DNA of 64,000 nt from Pseudarcicella hirudinis (GTDB lineage: Bacteria; Bacteroidota; Bacteroidia; Cytophagales; Spirosomataceae), in the NCBI RefSeq assembly GCF_900115665.1, contig NZ_FOXH01000012.1, positions 1 to 64,000 on the forward strand, in the 5' to 3' direction. This document shows positions 46,554-55,515 of this stretch, piece after piece. Position numbers and translations under genes: made by a program. Numbering within the stretch: position 1 is the first letter of the stretch; each line of letters opens with the position of its first letter. The notes under the pieces were generated by a model. It searched no databases. It was not told the DNA's origin and saw only the letters and a list, made by a program, of their open reading frames with translations.

Positions 46554-46561
46554 CAAAATTA
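46554..46561 (-). promoter_or_regulatory. -7 element of the tRNA-Cys promoter
   Basis: Minus-strand TAATTTTG, 22 bases before the tRNA. The position of the -33 box is A-rich and shows no TTTG at the usual distance. Confidence 0.5.
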
Positions 46562-46696
46562 CGGCATAAATTTAAAAATTAAAAATAATGTTTTTTTAAA
46601 ATATCACTTTTTTAATTCATTTCTATCTAACTACCTGATTTTTAAACATATCGAAATTAATATTTTTCAACAATTTTTTCAAACGGTACTAAAAGC

Positions 46697-46727
46697 AAAA
46701 GCGATAGCCATTTCCGGCTACCGCTTT
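46697..46727 (-). terminator. Terminator of rpsA
   Basis: AAAGCGATAGCC/GGCTACCGCTTT stem with a 6-base loop; the one mismatch becomes a G-U pair in the transcript. A short T-rich tail follows. Confidence 0.7.
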
Positions 46728-46754
46728 CAGGTATTTAATCAAAAATTTCAGAGA

Positions 46755-48572
46755 TTATTCGCTTTTCGCTTTTTTCTCCAATTTTTTAATAGCTTCTTCA
46801 CGAGCAGCGCCTTCCATTTGTTCTTTCAAAGCTGAAAGAGCATCAAGATCACCCATTGTTGATTTCTCAACGGTAGCAGCTACTTTTTCTACTGCTTTCG
46901 CAGTTTTCTTTTTCTCCTCCTGAACTGCTTCTTCTTTCACGTCAGAATGAATCTTTGTGTGAGAAAGCATGATCTTACGATCTTCTTTAGAGAACTCAAG
47001 AACTTTGAAATCTAATGACTCACCAACTTCAGCGATTGAACCATCTTCTTTAGTCAATTGCTTGATCGGAGCGAAGCCTTCAATTCCGTAAGGCAATTCT
47101 AAAGTAGCAGTTTTGTCATTTTTAGACGTAACTGTAGATTTATGAATTGAACCTACTGTAAAGATTGTTTCGAAAGTATCCCAAGGGTTTTCTTCCAATT
47201 GTTTATGTCCTAAAGCCAGACGACGGTTTTCAGCGTCAAGTTCTAAAACAACAACATCTAAACCTTCACCTACTTTAACGAATTCTGAAGGATGTTTTAC
47301 TTTCTTAGTCCATGAAAGGTCAGAAACGTGAACCAAACCATCGATTCCTTCTTCCAACTCAAGGAATAAACCAAAGTTAGTAAGATTACGAACAGTTCCT
47401 CTGTGTTTAGAACCTACTGCATATTTAGAAAGTAAATCTTGTTTAGTCCAAGGATCTTCAGTCAATTGTTTGATGCCTAATGACATTTTGCGCTCAGCAC
47501 GATCAAGCGTTAAAACAACTGCTTCGATTTCATCACCAACTTTCAAGAAATCCTGTGGATTTCTCAAATGCTGAGACCAAGACATTTCAGAAACGTGGAT
47601 CAAACCTTCAACGCCCGGCAATACTTCCAAGAAAGCACCGTAATCAGCAACGTTAACGATTTTACCTTTTACTTTAGATCCGACTTCTACTTCAGAAGCT
47701 AAAGCTTCCCAAGGATGAGCCTGAAGTTGTTTCATACCCAAAGAGATACGTTTTTTGTTCTCATCGAAATCCAAAACAACAACCTGAATCTTCTGATCAA
47801 GTTTAAGCAACTCCTGCGGATGATTGATACGTCCCCATGAGATGTCTGTAATGTGCAATAAACCATCTACACCACCCAAGTCGATGAACACACCGAAGTT
47901 GGTCATGTTTTTGATAACACCTTCCAAAACCTGTCCTTTTTCAAGGTTTGTCAAAATTTGTTGACGTTGTTGCTCAAGATCTTTCTCGATAAGTACTTTA
48001 TGAGATACAACAACGTTATCGTTAGCGTGGTTGATTTTCACAACCTTCACTTCCATTTTCTTACCTACGAAAATATCGAAATCACGAATTGGTTTCACGT
48101 CGATTTGTGAACCTGGTAAGAATGCCTCAACGCCATAAATATCAACGATAAGACCTCCTTTAGTACGACGCTTAACAAAACCATCGATAACGATATCCGT
48201 TTCAAGTGCTTTTTCAATATTAGACCAAGCAGTCATCACTTTCGCCAGTTTGCGGGAAAGAATTAACTGACCATTTGAATCTTCCTGATTTTCTACGTAA
48301 ACCTCAACCTGATCACCAACTTTTAATTCCGGCATATCACGGAATTCAGTAGTAGAAACCATACCATCTGATTTAAATCCGATGTTTAAGATTACTTCTC
48401 TGTCCGTAATACCAACTACTGTACCTACAACAACCTCTTTTTCAGTAACCTGATTAAGAGTACCATCAATAAGAGCTTCTAATGTTGCTCTTTCTTCAGC
48501 AGAGTAACCTCCACCGAAACCTTTACTACCGACTAAATCCCAGTCGAAATCTGCAGCTTGCTTGTTAGCCAT
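46755..48572 (-). CDS. rpsA: 30S ribosomal protein S1
   Basis: RNA-binding ribosomal protein that helps mRNA load on the 30S subunit, important where Shine-Dalgarno signals are weak, as in Bacteroidota. The 605 residues hold six S1 (OB-fold) repeats; clear copies include VEGVIKNMTNFGVFIDLGG-type segments (GVDGLLHITDISW, GVEGLIHVSEMSW, GIDGLVHVSDLSW). A Lys/Glu/Ala-rich tail ends it. I start at ATG 48572 (MANKQAADFDWD, like other Bacteroidota S1 proteins); a frame extended 10 codons to 48602 adds an unconserved stretch. Confidence 0.96.
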   Translation of the reverse strand: MANKQAADFDWDLVGSKGFGGGYSAEERATLEALIDGTLNQVTEKEVVVGTVVGITDREVILNIGFKSDGMVSTTEFRDMPELKVGDQVEVYVENQEDSNGQLILSRKLAKVMTAWSNIEKALETDIVIDGFVKRRTKGGLIVDIYGVEAFLPGSQIDVKPIRDFDIFVGKKMEVKVVKINHANDNVVVSHKVLIEKDLEQQRQQILTNLEKGQVLEGVIKNMTNFGVFIDLGGVDGLLHITDISWGRINHPQELLKLDQKIQVVVLDFDENKKRISLGMKQLQAHPWEALASEVEVGSKVKGKIVNVADYGAFLEVLPGVEGLIHVSEMSWSQHLRNPQDFLKVGDEIEAVVLTLDRAERKMSLGIKQLTEDPWTKQDLLSKYAVGSKHRGTVRNLTNFGLFLELEEGIDGLVHVSDLSWTKKVKHPSEFVKVGEGLDVVVLELDAENRRLALGHKQLEENPWDTFETIFTVGSIHKSTVTSKNDKTATLELPYGIEGFAPIKQLTKEDGSIAEVGESLDFKVLEFSKEDRKIMLSHTKIHSDVKEEAVQEEKKKTAKAVEKVAATVEKSTMGDLDALSALKEQMEGAAREEAIKKLEKKAKSE

Positions 48573-48671
48573 GTTTTTTGTGTAAAGCCCGGGATACATC
48601 AATGCGGTGGGCTAACGCATTGAAATTAAGTTGAATACCTTGTTTTCCTGAAGAATTTATTATCAGGGGTG

Positions 48672-48679
48672 CAAAGGTA
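48672..48679 (-). promoter_or_regulatory. -7 element of the rpsA promoter
   Basis: Minus-strand TACCTTTG followed by CACC, identical in its core to the rRNA and rpmG promoters. No TTTG lies at 19-20 bases. It gives rpsA a leader of about 90 bases. Confidence 0.6.
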
Positions 48680-48902
48680 AGATTTTTTTGTGAAAAATAT
48701 GATATCTGAACAGAAATATTTCCGTTAACTACTTCTTTTTGAGGGCATAACCTTTCTTTCTCCTGTTTTAACCTATTCGTTAAAGCAATTTGCTCATCCG
48801 ATAGTTTTCCGGATATTTAAAATGAGGCATTTTATCAGACTCAGATTATTTACTTTTAAGGAGATAAAATTTCATTTTTCTGCTCCGCGCAGGGCAGAAC
48901 AT

Positions 48903-48933
48903 TTTGAAAAGAAAAACTATTTGTGCAACTTTG
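48903..48933 (+). promoter_or_regulatory. galM promoter
   Basis: TTTG (48903-48906), a 19-base spacer and CAACTTTG (48926-48933), one base from the -7 consensus, 43 bases before the galM ATG. Confidence 0.6.
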
Positions 48934-48976
48934 ACACAATTCAAATTCAATCCTTTTTAACTGAAAAATTGTAATT

Positions 48977-50137
48977 ATGAAAAAAATCACCGTAATGCTA
49001 TCGCTGGTCCTGATAACTGCTCTTATCAGCTGCGATAAAACTAAATCGAAAAGCGACTCAGAAACAACAAAAGACTCATCAAAAGTGGAATCAGCTGGTA
49101 ATAAAACTGTTTTCGGTAAACTTCCTGACGGAACGGAAGCCGACCTTTACACACTTAAAAACAAAAATGGTATTGAGGTTAAAATCACCAATTACGGCGG
49201 TATCATTGTTTCATTAAAAACACCAGATAAATCAGGAAAATCAGAAGACATTGTACTTGGCTTTGATTCTCTCAGCTCATATCTGCAAGACCCTCCTTAT
49301 TTTGGCGCCATCGTTGGCCGATATGGTAATCGCATTGCGAAAGGGAAATTCACACTTGACGGAAAAACTTATACTTTAGCACAAAATAACCTTGGCAACC
49401 ACCTTCATGGAGGATTGAAAGGTTTTGATAAAGTATTATGGACTGTCGAAGAAGCTTCAGACAGCACTTTGAAACTTTCATATCTGAGCAAAGACCTGGA
49501 AGAAGGATATCCGGGAAATTTAAAAGTAAACGTAATTTATACGCTCTCGGAAGATAATGCTTTGAAAATTGATTATGAGGCAACCACAGATAAAGCAACG
49601 GTTGTTAACCTGACCAATCATACTTATTTCAACCTCACTGCCGGAAAAAGAGATATTCTTGACCATGAATTGCAGTTGCAATCTACCCAATTTGTTCCGG
49701 TCGATAAAACACTTATCCCAACAGGAGAATTAAAATCCGTAAAAGGTACACCTTTCGATTTTTCAAAATTCACTAAAATCGGGGCAAGAATTAATGAAAA
49801 GGACGAGCAGCTCAAACTGGGAAATGGATACGACCATTGCTGGGTTCTCGATCATAAATCCGGCGGACTGGAAACATTAGGAGCATTATATGAACCGGAA
49901 AGCGGGCGTGTAGTTGAATTTGCTACTACAGAACCGGCAGTACAATTCTATTCCGGGAATTTCCTGGATGGCAAATTTACAGGAAAAGCCGGCGTTAAAT
50001 ACCAATTCCGCTACGGTGCCTGTCTTGAAACGGAACATTATCCTGATTCACCAAATCAGCCGAAATTTCCGACAACGGTCCTGAAACCAAATGAAGTATA
50101 TAAAACCTCAACGGTTTACAAATTTTCGACTAAATAG
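48977..50137 (+). CDS. galM: Aldose 1-epimerase, lipoprotein form
   Basis: Interconverts alpha and beta anomers of aldoses. The 386-residue protein has a lipoprotein signal (MKKITVMLSLVLITALISC, lipobox cysteine at residue 19), a Ser/Thr/Lys-rich linker and the beta-sandwich GalM domain. Visible motifs are NYGGIIVSLKTPDK, GRYGNRIAKGKF near residue 114, NNLGNHLHGGLKGFDK and NLTNHTYFNL with catalytic His, and EPAVQFYSGNFLDG near residue 320. It would act on sugars outside the cytoplasm. Lipoprotein or secreted GalM is common in this phylum. The gene is monocistronic with its own promoter and terminator. Confidence 0.93.
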   Translation: MKKITVMLSLVLITALISCDKTKSKSDSETTKDSSKVESAGNKTVFGKLPDGTEADLYTLKNKNGIEVKITNYGGIIVSLKTPDKSGKSEDIVLGFDSLSSYLQDPPYFGAIVGRYGNRIAKGKFTLDGKTYTLAQNNLGNHLHGGLKGFDKVLWTVEEASDSTLKLSYLSKDLEEGYPGNLKVNVIYTLSEDNALKIDYEATTDKATVVNLTNHTYFNLTAGKRDILDHELQLQSTQFVPVDKTLIPTGELKSVKGTPFDFSKFTKIGARINEKDEQLKLGNGYDHCWVLDHKSGGLETLGALYEPESGRVVEFATTEPAVQFYSGNFLDGKFTGKAGVKYQFRYGACLETEHYPDSPNQPKFPTTVLKPNEVYKTSTVYKFSTK

Positions 50138-50148
50138 CGGTAAAACTT

Positions 50149-50184
50149 AAAATGGGCAGAGGATTTATCTCCTGCCCATTTTAG
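50149..50184. terminator. Bidirectional terminator between galM and the HNH gene
   Basis: AAAATGGGCAG (50149-50159) with CTGCCCATTTT (50172-50182), 11 perfect pairs, overlapping the stop of the convergent HNH gene. Confidence 0.75.
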
Positions 50185-50723
50185 TTTGTTGCCAGGTCAC
50201 TGGCCAAATCACCTGTTTTTTCTTTCTTTCCACTGACAAAAGGAATCCAGCTCTCCTCAACTGTTCCTGAAAAATCTCTTAAAAACATCACAAATGATGG
50301 TTTATAAGGCTTTACCTTGAGCGGCATTTTTGCTTCCTCCGGAGTGAGATCTCCCTTTTTAGAATTGCAACGCTTACAGGCTGTGGTCAGGTTATCCCAT
50401 GATGTTTTTCCGCCTCTTGATTTTGGTATTACGTGATCAAGCGTCAAATCTTCTGTGGCTCCGCAGTACTGGCATCTTCCGCTATCCCGCTTGAAAATAT
50501 TCTGACGTGAAAGCATAATCCCTTTATAAGGCAGATAAACGTAACGGTGAAGACGAATTACGGAAGGCATTGGAAAGGATTTCGAAATAGTGCGTAATTG
50601 TTCATTAGCTGACTCAGAGACCAAATCAGCTTTTTTAAGGTACACTAAAAGAAAAGCTTTGGGTATTGAACAAATCGTCAAAGCACTGTAATCCTGATTT
50701 AAAACTAAGACTTTCCTCCCCAT
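50181..50723 (-). CDS. HNH endonuclease family protein
   Basis: A 180-residue cytoplasmic protein with a compact HNH domain: CQYCGATEDLTLDHVIPKSR (zinc CxxC and catalytic DH) and GGKTSWDNLTTACKRCNSKKGD (Asn and second CxxC), about residues 82-125. The N-terminal part (VLVLNQDYSALTICSIPKAF) is typical of a widespread Bacteroidota and cyanobacterial HNH family that is not linked to restriction. Its target is unknown. It is divergent from a MutS-like gene; a shared role in DNA or RNA handling is only a suggestion. Confidence 0.85.
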   Translation of the reverse strand: MGRKVLVLNQDYSALTICSIPKAFLLVYLKKADLVSESANEQLRTISKSFPMPSVIRLHRYVYLPYKGIMLSRQNIFKRDSGRCQYCGATEDLTLDHVIPKSRGGKTSWDNLTTACKRCNSKKGDLTPEEAKMPLKVKPYKPSFVMFLRDFSGTVEESWIPFVSGKKEKTGDLASDLATN

Positions 50724-51068
50724 AAGAACTATGTTGTTTTAGGTTTTACGAAAATTAGTTAATAATCCTGAAAAAATAACGGCTTGATTTAAAAAATAGT
50801 TTCAGTGTAATGCGCTTATAATCATCATTGCAATATTTTGACAATCAAAAGCTTTACTAACCATTTATGTTAACATTATGCTAACAAATTCTTAATTTTC
50901 ACCCAGGCTTTCAAAAGCCTTCATTTCCCGGAAATAGCGGGGTATATTCTGAAAACACGCCCTCAAATGTGTAAATTAGGGCCAGGATTCAAATCACCTG
51001 AAAATACGTTCAAAATTTTTATCCTTTCTGATACAAAAGCCAGAGACAATTCTTACTTATTTTCAAAC
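50724..51068. other. Divergent region between the HNH gene and the MutS-like gene
   Basis: 345 AT-rich bases. I found no consensus promoter and no strong hairpin. A frame extending the MutS-like gene upstream to 50967 adds 34 residues without family resemblance and is treated as non-coding. Confidence 0.4.
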
Positions 51069-52868
51069 ATGCTGCAGACTAAATCTATATTCGAAGAGCG
51101 TCTCGAAAAGTTCAAAACAGAAGAGAACTACTATCAAAAAAAATACAACCAATGGGCTTTATTAAGAGGGTTAATTTTTATTGGAGGGGTTGCGTTATGT
51201 TATCTGGTCAATCATTATTATAGTTTTGAATATACTATTCTCTCATTTGCGGCTTCCATTGCATTTTTTTTCTTTTCGATAAATAAACACCTCAGAATAA
51301 AGGCATTAAGAGATAAGTTCAGAAACCTTGCCGAATTAAATAAAGATGAGTTATCCAGACTTAACGGTATTTTTCTGAGACAGGAAACAGGAGAGGAGTT
51401 TGCTGTTAAAAATCATTTTTATGCTTTTGACATTGATCTGTTCGGAAAACATTCATTATTCAAATTAGTAAACCGGACGCGAACTTATGCCGGCGCAAAA
51501 CTGCTGGCAGAATGGCTGCAAAATCCTTCGGATTATCAGGAAATTCTATCCAGACAAAATGCTGTTTCTGAACTAAAACCCTTAGTTGACTGGAGGCAGG
51601 ACTTTGAGGTTTCGGCAACCCTCTCTCAGGAAACACATGAACCTGTTGACAGGCTTCTTGAATGGGTGATGAAACCTGAAAATGAGAAAATTCATTCTGA
51701 AAAATTCAGGTTATTAAGATATCTTCCTATTCTAACTTTATTACTATTAGCTGCCTGGATTTCAGGATTTCTTAAAATTGGATTTTTTCTTGTTTTTCTG
51801 GCTATTCATGGCTTGATTCTAAGGCAGATTATACATGCCGTTTCTCAGGCAATTGAAGATACCAATCGTATTTCCGGAACTCTCAGAGCATATGCTGATC
51901 TACTAGAGCAAATTGCTGATCAGTCATTTCAGAATGAAAAACTAAAATCTCTTCAAAACAAAATTTTGAATGCTTCACCGGAAGTATTCAAACTGGAGGA
52001 TATTATCAGAAAATTAGGAAACAGGACAAATCCATTTTTTGCGTTGGTAGCAGGAGTTCCTCTGCTATGGGATTTACAATATTTTATAAAGCTTGAAGAC
52101 TGGCGAAAAAAGAACCGGAATTTCTTAAAAACCTGGCTGGATGTTGTCTCTGAGTTTGAGGCATTAAACAGCTATGCAGGACTGGCTTTTGCCAATGCGG
52201 ACTTTATTGCGCCATCACTCAATGATAATGCGCTGAATCTGAATGTCAAAAAAATGGGACATCCTCTTATTCATTTTGAGAAGCGGATTACAAATGATAT
52301 CTCACTCAATGGTATAGGCAAAACCATTATCATCACAGGTTCAAATATGTCAGGGAAAAGTACTTTCCTGCGTACACTTGGTATAAATATAAGCCTTGCT
52401 TTATCAGGAGCTGTGGTATGCGCCTCGGCATTTAACTGCTCAGTTTTCCAGCTTTTCACCAGTATGCGGACCCAGGACTCTCTGGAAGAAAGTACCTCTT
52501 CTTTCTATGCAGAATTAAAAAGACTGCAACAGCTGATCGGATTAGTTTCAACTCCGAAATCAGACGAAAGTCTGCCGGTTTTATATTTTCTTGACGAAAT
52601 TCTGAAAGGCACCAATTCAAAAGACAGACATTCCGGAGCAAAAGCTCTTATCTTTCAATTGCATCAAACTAACTCTTCCGGATTTATCTCTACTCACGAT
52701 GTTGAGCTTGGAGATGAACTTGAAGGTTCAGATTTCATTGAAAATTTAAGTTTTTCATCAGAAGTAATTAATAATCAGTTAATTTTTGATTATACACTGC
52801 GTAAAGGCGTTTGCCATAGTTTTAATGCAAGCCAGCTGATGAAACAAATCGGAATCAGGATTGCATAA
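51069..52868 (+). CDS. Membrane-anchored MutS-like ATPase
   Basis: A 599-residue protein with two hydrophobic helices near the N-terminus (about 30-48 and 54-72), a helical lever-like region interrupted by another hydrophobic stretch (about residues 215-250) and a C-terminal MutS-type ABC ATPase. The Walker A is GSNMSGKST (about 424-432), Walker B with DEILKGTN is near residue 505, and STHDVELGDEL follows. It has neither the mismatch-reading domain of MutS1 nor the Smr nuclease domain of MutS2, so mismatch repair is unlikely. Such MutS-related membrane proteins recur in Bacteroidota with unknown role. ATG 51069 is preferred over the upstream start at 50967. Confidence 0.82.
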   Translation: MLQTKSIFEERLEKFKTEENYYQKKYNQWALLRGLIFIGGVALCYLVNHYYSFEYTILSFAASIAFFFFSINKHLRIKALRDKFRNLAELNKDELSRLNGIFLRQETGEEFAVKNHFYAFDIDLFGKHSLFKLVNRTRTYAGAKLLAEWLQNPSDYQEILSRQNAVSELKPLVDWRQDFEVSATLSQETHEPVDRLLEWVMKPENEKIHSEKFRLLRYLPILTLLLLAAWISGFLKIGFFLVFLAIHGLILRQIIHAVSQAIEDTNRISGTLRAYADLLEQIADQSFQNEKLKSLQNKILNASPEVFKLEDIIRKLGNRTNPFFALVAGVPLLWDLQYFIKLEDWRKKNRNFLKTWLDVVSEFEALNSYAGLAFANADFIAPSLNDNALNLNVKKMGHPLIHFEKRITNDISLNGIGKTIIITGSNMSGKSTFLRTLGINISLALSGAVVCASAFNCSVFQLFTSMRTQDSLEESTSSFYAELKRLQQLIGLVSTPKSDESLPVLYFLDEILKGTNSKDRHSGAKALIFQLHQTNSSGFISTHDVELGDELEGSDFIENLSFSSEVINNQLIFDYTLRKGVCHSFNASQLMKQIGIRIA

Positions 52869-52872
52869 AAAA

Positions 52873-52915
52873 CGGCGGAACATGATGTTCCGCCGGCTTA
52901 CAGGCTCAGGCCTGT
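52873..52915 (+). terminator. Paired hairpins after the MutS-like gene
   Basis: CGGCGGAAC/GTTCCGCCG with a 5-base loop (52873-52895), then a smaller ACAGG/CCTGT hairpin (about 52900-52915). There is no long T-run. Probably the shared end of two convergent transcripts. Confidence 0.6.
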
Positions 52916-52936
52916 ATTAACTTCATATTATCGTCA

Positions 52937-53494
52937 CTATTGCTTCTTAACATATGGAGCCAAAACATATTTGTTTTTGACAGTAATAACCTCTGCAATT
53001 TTAGCAAAAACCAATTTCGGAACTTCAATTTTATGATCAGCAACTTTCACATCAAAATTTGACGTAAGGGTTATTCTCTGATTTTCAACCGTAATTACAC
53101 CTTTCAGGTCTCTGTCCATTGTAACCCCATGAACGGTAAATTTTCCTCTTGCAGTTACAGGGTAAGATCCGTTTTTGGTATAATTAATTGTTTCCAGAAT
53201 TTTACCGGTAAAAGTCGCAGTCGGGTAAGTATCAGACTCTATATAACTTTCATTAAAATGCTCCTGCATCAGATTATTAGGAAAGTCAAAACTAGACATT
53301 TGCATACTTACAGCTACTTCTCCGTTAGAAGTATTCAGGATACATCCGACTGTTTTACTCACAGCAGAGATATCTTCAACAGGAGTGGAAGAGAAAAAAG
53401 AAGTTTCTCCTGATTGGGTTGCATAAAGCTGTCCAAAGGACTGGGTCGAAATCAGTAACATTGTACTGATCAGAATAACATATAGTTTTTTCAT
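52937..53494 (-). CDS. YceI-like family protein
   Basis: A 185-residue exported protein with signal peptide MKKLYVILISTMLLISTQSFG and a YceI-type lipocalin-like barrel (SGETSFFSSTPVEDISAVSK, FPNNLMQEHFNESYIESDTY, then PTATFTGKI and VTARGKFTVHGVT). YceI proteins bind isoprenoid lipids such as quinone precursors. I choose ATG 53494 because it starts the signal peptide; the longer frame to 53557 does not. It forms a unit with the DUF5777 and Rieske genes upstream. Confidence 0.87.
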   Translation of the reverse strand: MKKLYVILISTMLLISTQSFGQLYATQSGETSFFSSTPVEDISAVSKTVGCILNTSNGEVAVSMQMSSFDFPNNLMQEHFNESYIESDTYPTATFTGKILETINYTKNGSYPVTARGKFTVHGVTMDRDLKGVITVENQRITLTSNFDVKVADHKIEVPKLVFAKIAEVITVKNKYVLAPYVKKQ

Positions 53495-53579
53495 AGCATT
53501 CACTTTAGTTGAATATACGATAAATATCACTATTTGGTTTGCCTTGATATAAGACAATTAAATATACATAAAATACATT

Positions 53580-54503
53580 TTATTTGTTCATTTTTTTCGC
53601 TCTTTTATCAAGGCTAAATGTTCTGGCAATATTAAAGCCATAAAAGATATCTCCGCTACCCCATTCTCCTAATGTCTGAGCTATAAAATGACGTTCTATC
53701 ATACCACGGGAGTTGGTAAAATGAAGCTGAAAAACATGCCCGCCGGTCTCAATATCAAAACCTATTGCTAAAGAATTATGATAAAGTCCTTTGGTAGTAC
53801 CTTCCGGTTCCGATTGCAGGTTTGATAAATAATACTCAGCATTTAAGCTAAAACGTTTGGTCAGCTTGTATCTTCCTCCGAATCCGAGAGCGATCTGGTT
53901 ATTTCTTGTTTCAGGCGTTTCTGCTTTGTTAAAATGCAGGATAGTCGGCATAATTTGCAGTGAGAGTTTATCACTGAACTTTCTGGCTATCAGAATCTGT
54001 CCGCAATAGGTTTGTCTTTCAGAATTATCATAAAACTTTACGGTTGTCCCTGATGGCATCACATATCCGGTTGGCATGGTATTGATTGCACCACTGGCAT
54101 AGACGGTAACTGTTACAGGGGTAAATTTAGATTGACGGATCAATTTATATTTTCCATAATAATCATAGGTTTTTTCCTGAGAACTTCTTCCTATTCCAAC
54201 AGTGAACCTGTCTGTAATTCCATATTCCAGTCCCAAACGAATTCTGGCTTCATCCAGTCCAAAAAAGTTGTCAATAAAACCTGAATTAACCGCTCCGAAT
54301 CTATGCGAAATCCAGAAATTCAAATGGTTTTTGCTTACTGTTTCTATCGTCTGGCCATTAATAAGTCGTGTTGATTTAAACGTAGCTCTTGTATACTCCG
54401 TTTTTTCAGGAGTATTTCCGGCTAACATGTTCATCAGACTATCCTGCTGAGCCATAACAGTCATTGATTGAAGCAAAATCAGGGTAATTAGAAGTTTTTT
54501 CAT
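53580..54503 (-). CDS. DUF5777 family beta-barrel protein
   Basis: A 307-residue protein with signal peptide (MKKLLITLILLQSMTVMA) and a predicted outer-membrane barrel. It has HLNFWISHRFGAVNSGFIDN and FFGLDEARIRLGLEYGITDR near residue 85, and ends FYGFNIARTFSL before a basic tail, as in DUF5777. Family members often occur beside YceI and Rieske or cytochrome genes in Bacteroidota, as here, but the function is not known. Perhaps it is a porin-like partner of the periplasmic proteins encoded next to it. Confidence 0.78.
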   Translation of the reverse strand: MKKLLITLILLQSMTVMAQQDSLMNMLAGNTPEKTEYTRATFKSTRLINGQTIETVSKNHLNFWISHRFGAVNSGFIDNFFGLDEARIRLGLEYGITDRFTVGIGRSSQEKTYDYYGKYKLIRQSKFTPVTVTVYASGAINTMPTGYVMPSGTTVKFYDNSERQTYCGQILIARKFSDKLSLQIMPTILHFNKAETPETRNNQIALGFGGRYKLTKRFSLNAEYYLSNLQSEPEGTTKGLYHNSLAIGFDIETGGHVFQLHFTNSRGMIERHFIAQTLGEWGSGDIFYGFNIARTFSLDKRAKKMNK

Positions 54504-54571
54504 GAAATATGATTCGTTTTGTGAGTAAAATAGGCCCTAAATGAAGCATGAAGGGCTTTTGACAGAAAGAA

Positions 54572-55021
54572 CTAAGAAACTTTAACGGTAAGAATATTAC
54601 CGTTTTGTGTAATGGGGTAGGTTGTCAGATTATTTCGGCCTTCAGCATTTAACCCTTTTCCATTATTATCATATTGAGCACCGTGAGCTGTACAGTAAAA
54701 CCTGTTAGTTGCATAAGTAATTTCCAAGCGTTGCTCATGGCTGCAAACCAATGTCACTGCTACATACTTACTATCGCTGGTATAAGCAATTACAAGGTTA
54801 TTATTCCGGTCAACTATGTATCCCCCTTTTGTCTTAAGTGCTGCATTGGCGGTACTGGATAAATCATAAGTAAAATCACCGGAAGGCGTTACTGCAGCTT
54901 CATTTTTACAGGAAGTCATTGTGACTCCGCAATAAACAGCCATCAGACTGGCACCGCTTAGTCCGAGTTTTTTAAGAAATTGTAAACGATCAATTTTTTC
55001 TGTTTGATTTTGTACTGACAT
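54572..55021 (-). CDS. Rieske [2Fe-2S] protein
   Basis: A 149-residue exported protein with a C-terminal Rieske domain: cluster ligands in VCSHEQR (Cys, His; near residue 92) and FYCTAHGAQYD (Cys, His; near residue 113). The N-terminus, DRLQFLKKLGLSGASLMAVY, looks like a Tat signal in which the second Arg has been lost (RLQF in place of RRxF), and a cysteine follows in MTSCKNE that could be a lipobox. The electron partner is unknown. It heads a three-gene unit with DUF5777 and YceI. Confidence 0.85.
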   Translation of the reverse strand: MSVQNQTEKIDRLQFLKKLGLSGASLMAVYCGVTMTSCKNEAAVTPSGDFTYDLSSTANAALKTKGGYIVDRNNNLVIAYTSDSKYVAVTLVCSHEQRLEITYATNRFYCTAHGAQYDNNGKGLNAEGRNNLTTYPITQNGNILTVKVS

Positions 55022-55515
55022 GGTTTAAGGAATTTTGGTGGCAAAATGGACAAAATAATTTCGGTGGATTTTGATTACGCTGATTAAACAAATGCAATTT
55101 CAGGCAACTTTAACAGCTGCTGTCAAAAAATAATTTCTCCTGGTAAATTAAGTTCGGGAGGAATCCCAATGAAACTGTTTAAAGGTAAAATGAAGAGAAT
55201 CGCTAACAGAGAAAGTCCCCTATTTTTGACTCCGGTGAAAACATGATTTTACAGGCATAGCCGGAATAATCATTTAAAACAGATGCAATAAAGGGTCGTT
55301 TTAACTGAGAGCATTTTTCAAAGTTCATAAGAGTCGCGGTTTAATTTAGTGTCAGGTTAATCAATCCTGTCTATCTAACGAAAAAATCAGTCATTTTCTA
55401 TAATACGTCAGGTTTTTTCAAAGGTTGCGTTGCAAAAAAATGTTTTTCGGTTAAATAACAAAGAAAAAGGCCGCAATTCGAAGAATTACGGCCGGGTTGA
55501 TGTTTTTTCAAATAC
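55022..55515. other. 494-base spacer between the Rieske gene and the Rrf2 gene
   Basis: It holds the Rrf2 terminator near its right end. Minus-strand CCATTTTG at 55042-55049 is a poor match to a -7 box for the Rieske gene, with no -33 partner. I see no gene. Confidence 0.4.
55461..55494 (-). terminator. Terminator of the Rrf2-type gene
   Basis: GGCCGCAATTC/GAATTACGGCC stem with a 3-base loop (55469-55493), one mismatch, then T-rich DNA on the minus strand. Confidence 0.75.

Larger units (their letters stand above)
48573..48976. other. Divergent region between rpsA and galM
   Basis: This 404-base gap holds the rpsA promoter and leader and the galM promoter. The middle part (about 48710-48900) shows no gene and no clear structure. 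Confidence 0.5.

Noticed and set aside
48573-48602. Ten-codon longer start for rpsA
   Set aside because: S1 proteins of the phylum begin near MAxKQ...FDWD; the extension is unconserved and starts close to the promoter.
50967-52868. MutS-like gene as a mismatch repair MutS1
   Set aside because: The mismatch-recognition and connector domains are missing and membrane helices are present.
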